DNA from: CAWUJT01 sp963922715
GTDB lineage: Bacteria; Pseudomonadota; Alphaproteobacteria; Rhodobacterales; Rhodobacteraceae
Length of the DNA: 64,000 nucleotides
Assembly (NCBI GenBank): GCA_963922715.1
Contig: CAWUJT010000002.1
Coordinates: 7,512-71,511, forward strand
Reading direction: 5' to 3'
Shown here: positions 33,831-42,436 of the stretch, piece by piece
Layout of the letters: each line of letters opens with the position of its first letter
Position numbering within the stretch: the stretch's first letter is position 1
Notes under the pieces: generated by a model
What the model saw: only the letters and a program-made list of their open reading frames with translations
Told to the model about the DNA's origin: nothing
Database searches by the model: none
Made by a program: the position numbers and the translations under genes

Positions 33831-34832
33831 ATGACACGTATTGCACTTAACGGCCTGGGCCGGATTGGGAAATTGGTTTTACGACGGCTGATGGATACCA
33901 GCCCAGAGATCGACGTGGTTCTGATCAATGACATCTCGGGCGATCTCAGCCAGCATGCTTTGTTGATGGAGTTTGACTCGATCCATGGACACTGGCCGAC
34001 ACCGGTTGAGGCCAGCGATGATGGGCTGCGGATTGCGGGCAAAGATATCCCGCTGCGATCAGAGCGTGACCCGGCGGCGCTTGGCTTACAAAACTATAAC
34101 ATTGATGTGATGGTGGATTGCACCGGAGTGTTCAAATCCAAAGCCAAGCTGCAGCCTTACTTTGATCAATCTGTGCCGCGTGTTCTTGTCTCTGCCCCGG
34201 TCAAGGACGAAGGTGCTTTGAACATTGTCTATGGGGTCAATCACCACCTTTACGATGGCAGTCAAACAATCGTCACGGCGGCCTCGTGCACCACGAATTG
34301 TTTGGCCCCCGTGATCAAGGTGATAAAAGAGACATTTGGTCTGCGCCGGGGCTCTTTCACCACAGTCCATGATGTGACCAATACGCAAACCATTGCAGAT
34401 CGGGCGCATAAAGACCCCCGCCGGGCGCGCTCTGCCTTGATGAATATGATCCCGACGACGACCGGTTCGGCCAAAGCCATCATCGACATCTACCCCGAGC
34501 TTGCGGGCAAGTTGATGGGCCATGCCATTCGTATCCCTCTGTTGAATGCTTCTTTGACGGATTGTGCCTTTGAGTTAGAGCGCGCAACCACCACAGAGGC
34601 AGTCAATGCCGCCTTTGAAGAGGCCGCCCAGGGGGAGCTGGAGGGTATACTAGGTTATGAAGAGCGCCCTTTGGTCAGCACTGACTATCTGAACGATGAT
34701 CGCTCCAGCATTATTGATGCGCTGTCCACCGTGGTGATCGACGGGACGCATGCCAAAATTTATGCTTGGTACGATAATGAATGGGGCTATGCGTGCCGCA
34801 TGGTCGACCTTATCCGCATGATGATAAAATGA
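33831..34832 (+). CDS. ArsJ-associated glyceraldehyde-3-phosphate dehydrogenase
   Basis: 333-residue GAPDH: NGLGRIGKL for NAD binding, catalytic C153 in ASCTTNCLAP, NTQTIADRAHKDPRRARSA, and WYDNEWGYACRMVDL at the end. In operons with arsJ this enzyme uses arsenate in place of phosphate to form unstable 1-arseno-3-phosphoglycerate. The operon context, between an arsR-arsC fusion and arsJ, supports that role over glycolysis. GAGAG precedes the ATG. Its stop overlaps the arsJ ATG (ATGA). Confidence 0.93.
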   Translation: MTRIALNGLGRIGKLVLRRLMDTSPEIDVVLINDISGDLSQHALLMEFDSIHGHWPTPVEASDDGLRIAGKDIPLRSERDPAALGLQNYNIDVMVDCTGVFKSKAKLQPYFDQSVPRVLVSAPVKDEGALNIVYGVNHHLYDGSQTIVTAASCTTNCLAPVIKVIKETFGLRRGSFTTVHDVTNTQTIADRAHKDPRRARSALMNMIPTTTGSAKAIIDIYPELAGKLMGHAIRIPLLNASLTDCAFELERATTTEAVNAAFEEAAQGELEGILGYEERPLVSTDYLNDDRSSIIDALSTVVIDGTHAKIYAWYDNEWGYACRMVDLIRMMIK

Positions 34833-36097
34833 GCCACAGCAAACCCAAAGGCCTGGCCGCCTATATCGCTGTAACCGCCGCCTATTGGGCGTTTATGTTA
34901 ACCGATGGTGCGTTGCGTATGCTGGTCTTGCTGCATTTCAACATGCTGGGCTTTACGCCTGTGCAGCTGGCCTATCTGTTTATTCTTTATGAAGTCGCTG
35001 GCATTGTCACCAATCTGTCCGCCGGTTGGATTGCCGCGCGCTATGGCTTGACCTCAACACTCTATATGGGGCTGAGCATTCAGATCATCGCGCTTTTGGC
35101 GCTGACACAATTGGACCCGACGTGGACGGTGGCTGTGTCCGTGGCTTTTGTGATGGGCGTGCAAGGGCTGTCAGGTGTGGCCAAAGACTTGGCGAAAACC
35201 TCGTCCAAATCAGCGGTCAAACTGCTGGCCCCGGAACAGGGGGGTGGCTTGTTCAAATGGGTGGCGATTCTGACCGGCTCGAAGAATGCGGTCAAAGGCG
35301 TTGGCTTTTTCCTCGGTGCGGCCCTATTGGCCAGCTTTGGGTTTGAGACGGCTTTGTTGGGGATGGCGGGAATTTTGACGCTCATTCTTGTGGCGGTTCT
35401 TTTGGGGATGCCGCCAGGGTTGCCTGTGGGCAAGAAGGGGGCGAAATTTTCCCAGGTGTTCTCGACCGATCCGCGGATCAACTGGCTGTCTGGGGCGCGC
35501 TTGTTTCTGTTTGGCGCGCGCGATGTCTGGTTTGTTGTCGGCATCCCGATTTATTTCACAGCCCAGCTGTCCGATGGCACACCCGCTGGCAACCAACAGG
35601 CATTTTTCCTTGTGGGTGGGTTCATGGCCGCCTGGATCATCGGCTACGGATTTGTCCAAGGTACAGCGCCGCGCTGGTTGGGCGGGGCCGATCAACCGCT
35701 CCATCGCCGCGCACCCCAGGCCCGCAGATGGGCTTGGGCCCTGGTGGTGGTCCAAGCAGCGTTGGCCTTAGCGACTGTGATCTTAAGCGGTTTGCCGCTG
35801 TCCCTGACATTGGTGGTGGGTCTGCTCATCTTTGGGGCGATTTTTGCGGTCAATTCCGCTTTGCATTCGTTTCTGATACTGGCGTTTTCAAAATCGGAAC
35901 GCGTGTCAATGGATGTGGGCTTTTACTATATGGCCAATGCCGGCGGGCGGCTTTTTGGCACCTTGTTTTCGGGATTGAGCTATCAGCTGGGCGGCATTAC
36001 GGCCTGTTTGGCGGTCTCTGCCATCATGGCGGTGGGATCAACCCTGATCCTGCGCGGGCTGAAACCAGAAGAAGGTTTGGAAAAGACAACGGCCTGA
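34829..36097 (+). CDS. arsJ: Organoarsenical efflux MFS transporter ArsJ
   Basis: 422 residues with about twelve membrane helices of the major facilitator type. ArsJ-like features include YIAVTAAYWAFMLTDGALRM, GLSGVAKDLAKTSSKSAVK and GGGLFKWVAILTGSKNAVKG. ArsJ exports 1-arseno-3-phosphoglycerate, which then breaks down to arsenate outside the cell. It overlaps the GAPDH gene by four bases, consistent with the two functioning as a unit. The annotated start is ATG 34829. Confidence 0.93.
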   Translation: MSHSKPKGLAAYIAVTAAYWAFMLTDGALRMLVLLHFNMLGFTPVQLAYLFILYEVAGIVTNLSAGWIAARYGLTSTLYMGLSIQIIALLALTQLDPTWTVAVSVAFVMGVQGLSGVAKDLAKTSSKSAVKLLAPEQGGGLFKWVAILTGSKNAVKGVGFFLGAALLASFGFETALLGMAGILTLILVAVLLGMPPGLPVGKKGAKFSQVFSTDPRINWLSGARLFLFGARDVWFVVGIPIYFTAQLSDGTPAGNQQAFFLVGGFMAAWIIGYGFVQGTAPRWLGGADQPLHRRAPQARRWAWALVVVQAALALATVILSGLPLSLTLVVGLLIFGAIFAVNSALHSFLILAFSKSERVSMDVGFYYMANAGGRLFGTLFSGLSYQLGGITACLAVSAIMAVGSTLILRGLKPEEGLEKTTA

Positions 36098-36171
36098 ATA
36101 CCCCCACATGTGATCACGCTTACGTGTGAAGAGTTGCCAGCCAGCGGCAATTCCGCCAAGAGGAGCAAAAC

Positions 36172-36804
36172 ATGAGGGCTTATATGCTGGACGCTTATCT
36201 TCGTCGTGTTATCGATCCCCCTTTGACGGCTGCAGGGCATGGTTTGGCCCGTTTCGGGATCAGCGCGGATGGGATGACACTTTTGGGTTTGGCCTTTGGG
36301 TTGGGCGCGGCTTTCTTGATCACGCAAGGGGCCTTGATCTGGGCGCTGGGGTTGATCATCCTCAGCCGTCTTGCAGATGGGCTTGACGGGGCGATTGCCC
36401 GGGCCAGCCGGAAAACGGATTTTGGCGGCTATCTCGACATCACGTGTGATTTTCTGTTCTATGGCGCTGTGCCCATGGCCTTTATTTGGCTGTCGCCTGA
36501 AGCACATGCCATGGCCGGCGCTTGGCTACTGACCAGTTTCTATTTTAACGGTGCGACCTTTTTGGGCTATGCGATACTGGCGGAAAAACGGGGCATGGAA
36601 ACATCCAAGCGCGGCGCAAAATCGCTTTACTTTACAGGCGGTTTGCTGGAAGGCACAGAAACCATTGCGCTCTTTTGTCTTTTTTGCCTTCTGCCAGAGT
36701 ATTTCGCGCCACTGGCTTGGGGGTTTGGTGCACTTTGTTTTGTCACGGCCGCTTCGCGCCTTCTGCTGGCCCGGCAAGTTTTTCAAGATACGGAGGACAC
36801 ATAG
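36172..36804 (+). CDS. CDP-alcohol phosphatidyltransferase (YnjF-like)
   Basis: 210-residue integral membrane enzyme. The family motif DGxxAR-x8-GxxxD-x3-D is present as DGLDGAIARASRKTDFGGYL followed by DITCD, in the loop before helix three. About six membrane segments. It would transfer a phosphatidyl-like or other phosphoalcohol group from a CDP-linked donor; the acceptor is not known. AAGAGGAGCAAAAC precedes the ATG. Two bases separate it from the transporter genes; the same gene types are linked in the E. coli ynj operon. Confidence 0.9.
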   Translation: MRAYMLDAYLRRVIDPPLTAAGHGLARFGISADGMTLLGLAFGLGAAFLITQGALIWALGLIILSRLADGLDGAIARASRKTDFGGYLDITCDFLFYGAVPMAFIWLSPEAHAMAGAWLLTSFYFNGATFLGYAILAEKRGMETSKRGAKSLYFTGGLLEGTETIALFCLFCLLPEYFAPLAWGFGALCFVTAASRLLLARQVFQDTEDT

Positions 36805-36806
36805 AC

Positions 36807-38009
36807 ATGAAACACTTTCTTCTTGCGACCAGCATCATGGTTGGCTCGTGCTTACCGCTTTTTGCCGATCCAGATCCCAGCGATTGGGGGGCTATCTTGG
36901 CCGAGGCGGACGGGCAGACCGTATATTGGAACGCCTGGGGCGGATCCACCAACACCAATGATTTTATCGCCTGGGTCGGCGACCGAGTTCAAGAGGACCA
37001 TGGTGTTACTTTAGAGCATGTGAAACTGACCGATACCGCCGATGCGGTGTCCCGTGTCGTGGCAGAACAGGCCGCGGGCCAAGATACCGCAGGGGCCATT
37101 GATCTGATCTGGATCAATGGCGCGAATTTTGCCGCGATGAAAGAGGCGGGGCTTTTGTTTGGCCCGTTTGCGGAAGACCTTCCAAACTGGACGTTTGTGG
37201 ATGTCGCGGGCAAAACCGTGACCAGCGATTTTACTGTTCCGACAGAGGGATTTGAAAGCCCCTGGGCAATGGCACAGGTGGTGTTTATCTATGACAGTGA
37301 AACTCTGCCCAATCCGCCAAAGTCCGCGGCGGCGATTTTGGACTGGGCACAGGCCAATCCGGGGCGGTTCACCTTTCCCCAGCCGCCTGATTTTTTGGGC
37401 ACGACATTCCTCAAGCAAATGCTGATCGAGTTGGTTGACGACCCAAGCGTTTTACAACAGCCTGTTGGAGAGAATTATGCGGACGTGACCGCGCCGCTGT
37501 GGACTTGGTTAGAGGCGATCACGCCCGTCCTGTGGCGCTCGGGTCAGGCCTATCCGCAAACGGGGCCGCGACAGTTGCAATTGATCAATGATGGGGAGAT
37601 TGACCTGGCGATCAGCTTCAGCCCAGGGGAGGCCACAGCCGCCATCGCCAATGACCAGCTGCCCGAAAGTGCCCGGACATTTGTGTTGGACAACGGTACC
37701 ATTGGCAATGCAAGTTTTGTGGCCATCCCCTACAACAGTTCCGCCAAAGCCGGGGCCATGGTGGTGGCGAACTTCCTGCTCAGCCCAGAGGCCCAGTTAC
37801 GTGCTCAAACCCCAGACATTTTGGGCTATGGCACGGTTCTGGATATGCAAGCGCTCGCCCCGGCCGATCGCGCGGCCTTTGACGCGCTCGAGCTTGGCGT
37901 TGCGACGCTGTCACCGGCCGCGCTGGGGCAGGCGTTGCCAGAACCCCATCCCTCTTGGGCGACGGCGATAGAGAACGACTGGATTGAACGGTTTGGTGTC
38001 GCACCCTAA
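36807..38009 (+). CDS. ABC transporter substrate-binding protein (YnjB-like)
   Basis: 400-residue periplasmic binding protein with a signal peptide (cleavage near LPLFAD, about residue 20). VYWNAWGGSTNTNDFIAWVG and IDLIWINGANFAAMKEAGLL match the YnjB family, together with QPPDFLGTTFLKQM and AISFSPGEATAAI. The ligand of YnjB proteins is not established; thiamine-like or phosphorylated compounds have been speculated. It starts two bases after the YnjF-like gene and overlaps the permease gene. Confidence 0.88.
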   Translation: MKHFLLATSIMVGSCLPLFADPDPSDWGAILAEADGQTVYWNAWGGSTNTNDFIAWVGDRVQEDHGVTLEHVKLTDTADAVSRVVAEQAAGQDTAGAIDLIWINGANFAAMKEAGLLFGPFAEDLPNWTFVDVAGKTVTSDFTVPTEGFESPWAMAQVVFIYDSETLPNPPKSAAAILDWAQANPGRFTFPQPPDFLGTTFLKQMLIELVDDPSVLQQPVGENYADVTAPLWTWLEAITPVLWRSGQAYPQTGPRQLQLINDGEIDLAISFSPGEATAAIANDQLPESARTFVLDNGTIGNASFVAIPYNSSAKAGAMVVANFLLSPEAQLRAQTPDILGYGTVLDMQALAPADRAAFDALELGVATLSPAALGQALPEPHPSWATAIENDWIERFGVAP

Positions 38010-39705
38010 GGCAAGGCCTCTTTGGCGCATCGCGCCGGTATTGACCGTGGCCTTGCTGGTTGGTCCTGTTCTGTTCGGTATCATGTGGACGGTACTGCCT
38101 GCCATTGGCCTGTGGCGTATTGGCGGGGTGCCTGCCTTGAGCCTGCAGCCTTTTCAACACCTGCTTGCCCATCCTGGCTTGTCCACATCGCTTTGGATGT
38201 CTTTCAAGACGGGGGTGGTCTCTACACTTCTGGCCTTTGGTCTGGTGTGTGTGCTGGTGGCCGGCTGGCAGGGAACCCGTGTGTTTTTCTATCTTGAACG
38301 GCTGTTGTCGCCTTTGTTGTCCGTGCCCCATGGCGCGGCCGCCTTGGGCCTGGCCTTCTTAATCGCGCCGTCGGGCTGGATCGTGCGGTTGATGTCGCCC
38401 TGGGCCACAGGATGGGACCGCCCACCGGATGTTCTGATCCCCCATGATCCGGGCGGATGGGCGCTCATCTTCGGCCTGCTTAGCAAGGAGATCCCGTTCT
38501 TGCTGCTGATGGCTTTGGCGGCTTTGCCACAAACCCAAGCGGGGGAGCGACGGATGATCAGCCTCAGCCTGGGGTATGGCCGGATTTGGGGATGGTTCTT
38601 AACCACATTGCCGGCGTTTTATCGCCAAATGCGGCTGCCAGTTTTTGCCGTGCTGGTTTACGGGATGACAAATGTGGACATGGCGCTGTTGCTGGGACCA
38701 ACGCGCCCCCCGACCTTGGCCATTTTGATCGTGGACTGGATGTCCGACCCAAACCTGGCGCGCCGCCCGCAAGCAGCCGCCGCAGGTGTGTTGCAATTCG
38801 CGCTGGTGCTGGGGGCGTTGGCGCTATGGTGGTGCGCAGAGCGCCTTATCACTTGGATTGGACAGCGGGTACTGGCCTTGGGCTATCGGATGTCCGGTGT
38901 GTTGGATGATATCGGACGCTGGTTCTCCTTGGCTATGGGAACCTTTTGTGCAACCGCGATCCTTGCAGGGGTGTTGAGCCACGTCATCTGGTCGTTCGCC
39001 GGACGTTGGCGGTTTCCGCACATTCTGCCAGATGCGTTTCGTCTGCGCACCTGGGACCGTTACAGCGCCGATATCGCAGATGTCTTTGTCTTCACAATGA
39101 CACTCGCCGCGGGTGTTGCCCTGGTGGCACTTGTCCTCAGCCTCCTGTGTCTGGAAGCTGAGAACCGCACAGGCAAACCGATGAACACCACCAGCCTTTG
39201 GGTCTTGTATCTGCCACTGTTGATCCCACAAGTGACATTTCTGCCTGGGCTCCAGATTGGCCTGTTGCAACTTGGTCTTGGGCAGGGCGTATGGCCTGTT
39301 TTCATCAGTCACCTTGTTTTTGTCCTGCCCTATACTTTCCTTGCACTTTCAGGGCCTTATCGGGCCTGGGACACACGGCTCGGCGTGCTTGCAGCCAGCC
39401 TGGGCGCATATGAAAGCCGCCAGTTCCTTGTTTTGCGCCTACCGATGTTGCTGAAACCTATCCTCGTGGCCTTTGCGGTAGGCTGTGCTGTATCTATTGC
39501 ACAGTATTTACCAACGCTCCTGACCTCGGGCGGACGTGTTCAAACATTAACCACCGAAGCCTTGGCGGTGGCCTCTGGCGGCGATAGGCGTGCGATTGGT
39601 GTGTGGTCGCTTACCTTAACCGCTGCCGCCTGGGCCCCTTTTGGTGCAGCACTTGTGATCCCGGCGCTTCTCTATCGTAACCGGCGGGGCTTGCGTGATG
39701 TCTGA
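37996..39705 (+). CDS. ABC transporter permease, two fused halves (YnjC-like)
   Basis: 569 residues with about twelve helices. Two binding-protein-dependent permease modules in one chain: the first near 60-270 (FKTGVVSTLLAFGLVCVL, ISLSLGYGRIWGWFLTTLP), the second near 330-560 (LGVLAASLGAYESRQFLV, the EAA-like loop). Start GTG 37996 overlaps the preceding gene; TTG 37984 is possible. Fusion of both permease halves is the YnjC arrangement. Confidence 0.87.
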   Translation: MSHPKARPLWRIAPVLTVALLVGPVLFGIMWTVLPAIGLWRIGGVPALSLQPFQHLLAHPGLSTSLWMSFKTGVVSTLLAFGLVCVLVAGWQGTRVFFYLERLLSPLLSVPHGAAALGLAFLIAPSGWIVRLMSPWATGWDRPPDVLIPHDPGGWALIFGLLSKEIPFLLLMALAALPQTQAGERRMISLSLGYGRIWGWFLTTLPAFYRQMRLPVFAVLVYGMTNVDMALLLGPTRPPTLAILIVDWMSDPNLARRPQAAAAGVLQFALVLGALALWWCAERLITWIGQRVLALGYRMSGVLDDIGRWFSLAMGTFCATAILAGVLSHVIWSFAGRWRFPHILPDAFRLRTWDRYSADIADVFVFTMTLAAGVALVALVLSLLCLEAENRTGKPMNTTSLWVLYLPLLIPQVTFLPGLQIGLLQLGLGQGVWPVFISHLVFVLPYTFLALSGPYRAWDTRLGVLAASLGAYESRQFLVLRLPMLLKPILVAFAVGCAVSIAQYLPTLLTSGGRVQTLTTEALAVASGGDRRAIGVWSLTLTAAAWAPFGAALVIPALLYRNRRGLRDV

Positions 39706-40330
39706 TGGGCTTTGTCTGAAAAACCTGCGCCTTGCTCTTCAGGGGCGTGTGCTTTTTGAGGTTAACTTTTCTGTCAGGCCCGGTGAGGTTCAAACGGTTA
39801 TGGGCCCATCGGGCGTGGGCAAATCCACATTGTTGGCGGCAATCCTTGGCACCTTAGGGCCTGAGTTTCAGGTCACGGGTCAAATCATGTTGAATGGCCG
39901 CGATGTGACCCACATGCCCCCGCAAGCACGCCGTATAGGTCTGATGTTCCAAGATCATCTGTTGTTCCCCCACATGTCGGTTGCGCAGAATTTGGCGTTT
40001 GGGTTGCCGGCAGATGCCAAAACCCGCAAACAGGTCATTCAAGAGGCTTTAGAGAGCATCGACCTGAAAGGGTTTGAGGCCCGTGATCCGGCAACGCTCT
40101 CAGGCGGGCAAAGGGCGCGGGTTGCGCTCATGCGGACACTTTTGGCCGCGCCTGACGCGCTGCTTCTGGATGAGCCCTTTTCGCGCCTTGATGACGCTCT
40201 GAAGGCACAGATGCGCCGCCTGGTGTTTTCCCGTGCCCAGGCAGCCAAGCTACCGATCTTGCTGGTCACCCACGATCCCGCCGATGCCGAAGCAGCAGGC
40301 GGGGCGGTTCTGACGCTCAAGGCCCGTTAA
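39698..40330 (+). CDS. ABC transporter ATPase (YnjD-like)
   Basis: 210-residue ATPase of the importer. Walker A GPSGVGKST (36-44), signature LSGGQRARVAL, Walker B LLLDEPFSRLDDAL, and H-loop VTHDPADAE. ATG 39698 overlaps the permease gene by eight bases; GTG 39695 is also possible. The stop overlaps the 3' end of the convergent parE by four bases. With the two upstream genes it makes a complete importer. Confidence 0.92.
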   Translation: MSDGLCLKNLRLALQGRVLFEVNFSVRPGEVQTVMGPSGVGKSTLLAAILGTLGPEFQVTGQIMLNGRDVTHMPPQARRIGLMFQDHLLFPHMSVAQNLAFGLPADAKTRKQVIQEALESIDLKGFEARDPATLSGGQRARVALMRTLLAAPDALLLDEPFSRLDDALKAQMRRLVFSRAQAAKLPILLVTHDPADAEAAGGAVLTLKAR

Positions 40331-42285
40331 ACATCCAATTCATCGACAAATTTGGCGTTCTGCTGGATGTAGTCAAACCGCAATTCAGGTTTCTTACCCA
40401 TCAGCCGTTCTACCAGATCGCTGGTTTCCCCGGGTATCGTGTCATCAATGGTGACTTGGATCAACTTCCGGCTGGCCGGGTTCATTGTGGTGTCTTTGAG
40501 GTCTTTGGCGTCCATCTCACCCAAGCCTTTGAACCGGCTGACATCGATTTTACCTTTACCGCCAAGGCCTTTTTCGATCCAGGCATCGCGCTCTGCTTCA
40601 TTTTGGCAATAGATGCGGCGTGCGCCCTGGGTCAAGCGAAAGAGCGGCGGGCAAGCCAGATACAGATGACCGGCATCGATCATCGGGCGCATCTGGGTGA
40701 AAAAGAACGTCATCAACAGGGAAGCGATGTGGGCACCATCAACATCGGCATCGGTCATAATGATGACTTTATCATAGCGCAAATCGTCAAGCGCAAAGCG
40801 CGTGCCCAAACCAACGCCGAGCGCCTGGCAAAGATCGGAGATTTCCGCGTTTGTCCCCAGTTTTGCAGAGGCCGCCCCCAGGACATTCAAAATCTTTCCG
40901 CGCAGCGGCAACAACGCTTGTGTCGCACGATCCCGCGCCATTTTGGCAGAGCCCCCGGCGCTGTCCCCTTCCACGATGAAAAGCTCTGTCCCCTCTCGCG
41001 CGTTTTGGGAACAATCCACCAGTTTGCCTGGCAGCCGCAGGCGCTTGGTGGCGGATTTGCGGGCGGTTTCCTTTTCTTGCCGTCGGCGCAGGCGCTCTTC
41101 CGCGCGTAAGACAAGAAAGTCCAATATCTGACCGGCTGTCTTTGGATCGGCCCCGAGCCAGGTGTCAAAATGATCGCGCACCGCGCCCTCGACCATGCGT
41201 TGGGCCTCTGCGGTGGCGAGCTTGTTTTTGGTTTGCCCCACGAACTCGGGCTCACGAATGAAACAGCTGACCAAGGCACAGCCGCCCGAGATAAGATCCT
41301 CGCGGCTGATTTGGGCGGCTTTGCGATTGTTGGTCAAGTCGCCATAGGCTTTGATGCCCTTGAGGATGGCACTCCAAAACCCGGCTTCATGGGTGCCGCC
41401 TTCGGGGGTGGGCACGGTGTTACAAAAGCTTTGCATGAAGCCATCCCGGGTGGGCGTCCAGGTGATCGCCCATTCCACTTTGCCAGGCTGGTCAAATTTT
41501 TCCTTGAATTCTACAACACCGGCAAAGGGGGTGTCGGTGTAGGTACTCGCATCGCCTAAGGTCTCTTGCAGATAATCAGCCAAGCCACCGGGAAAGTGGA
41601 AGGTGGCCTCCTGTGGGGTTTGACCATCGTCAATTTCGCTGGCCCAACGGATTTTCACACCGGAAAACAAAAACGCCTTGGAGCGGACCATTTTCAAAAG
41701 GCGCGCTGGCTTGAAGGTATGGGTGCCGAAGATCTCTGGATCGGGGTGGAAGCGGACGGTGGTGCCGCGCCGGTTGGAGACAGCACCTAAGTCTTTGACG
41801 GGACCAAGCGGCACCCCCCGTGAAAATGTCTGTTCCATCAGGCGTTTGCCACGGGCGACCTCAACCCTTAGGTGATCGGAAAGGGCATTGACGACAGAGG
41901 CGCCCACACCATGCAAGCCGCCAGAGGTTTGATAAGCATCGCCGGAAAATTTGCCGCCCGCATGCAGGGTGCAAAAGATAACCTCCAAAGCGCTTTTATC
42001 GGGAAATTTTGGATGCGGATCCGTTGGGATGCCCCGCCCGTTATCTTGGATCGAGACGCTAAAATCCGCGTGTAATGTCACGTCGATCCAACTGGCATGG
42101 CCGGCGACGGCTTCATCCATCGCATTGTCAAGGATTTCGGCCACCATGTGATGCAGCGCCGACTCGTCCGTGCCGCCGATATACATGCCGGGCCGTTTGC
42201 GCACCGGCTCCAGCCCTTCGAGAACTTCAATGGAGGTCGCATCATATTGGGTGTCTGTGGAAAGACTTAAAAGATCATTGGCCAT
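40327..42285 (-). CDS. parE: DNA topoisomerase IV subunit B
   Basis: 652-residue ATPase subunit of topoisomerase IV, which separates daughter chromosomes. The GHKL motifs are VAEILDNAMDEAVAG, QDNGRGIPTD and TSGGLHGVGASVVNAL. The Toprim domain has FIVEGDSAGGSAKMARDR and IMTDADVDGAHIASLL. The C-terminal RFDYIQQNAKFVDELDV is ParE-like, and length and sequence fit ParE rather than the longer GyrB. ATG 42285 is chosen (MANDLLSLS); the longer frame runs into the guaB region. Divergent from guaB. Confidence 0.95.
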   Translation of the reverse strand: MANDLLSLSTDTQYDATSIEVLEGLEPVRKRPGMYIGGTDESALHHMVAEILDNAMDEAVAGHASWIDVTLHADFSVSIQDNGRGIPTDPHPKFPDKSALEVIFCTLHAGGKFSGDAYQTSGGLHGVGASVVNALSDHLRVEVARGKRLMEQTFSRGVPLGPVKDLGAVSNRRGTTVRFHPDPEIFGTHTFKPARLLKMVRSKAFLFSGVKIRWASEIDDGQTPQEATFHFPGGLADYLQETLGDASTYTDTPFAGVVEFKEKFDQPGKVEWAITWTPTRDGFMQSFCNTVPTPEGGTHEAGFWSAILKGIKAYGDLTNNRKAAQISREDLISGGCALVSCFIREPEFVGQTKNKLATAEAQRMVEGAVRDHFDTWLGADPKTAGQILDFLVLRAEERLRRRQEKETARKSATKRLRLPGKLVDCSQNAREGTELFIVEGDSAGGSAKMARDRATQALLPLRGKILNVLGAASAKLGTNAEISDLCQALGVGLGTRFALDDLRYDKVIIMTDADVDGAHIASLLMTFFFTQMRPMIDAGHLYLACPPLFRLTQGARRIYCQNEAERDAWIEKGLGGKGKIDVSRFKGLGEMDAKDLKDTTMNPASRKLIQVTIDDTIPGETSDLVERLMGKKPELRFDYIQQNAKFVDELDV

Positions 42286-42436
42286 GGCACTGCTTCGCTT
42301 ATATTTTTCGATAGTATGCGCGATCTTTGGACCAAGGGGAAGCCCAGAGCGATATTTCATGATTTCGAGGGTTTTCCTTTGGCCTGTCTCGTGGTACTGC
42401 GCAGCGCCATCTGATCTCTGCCCAAGGAGGCTTTTC

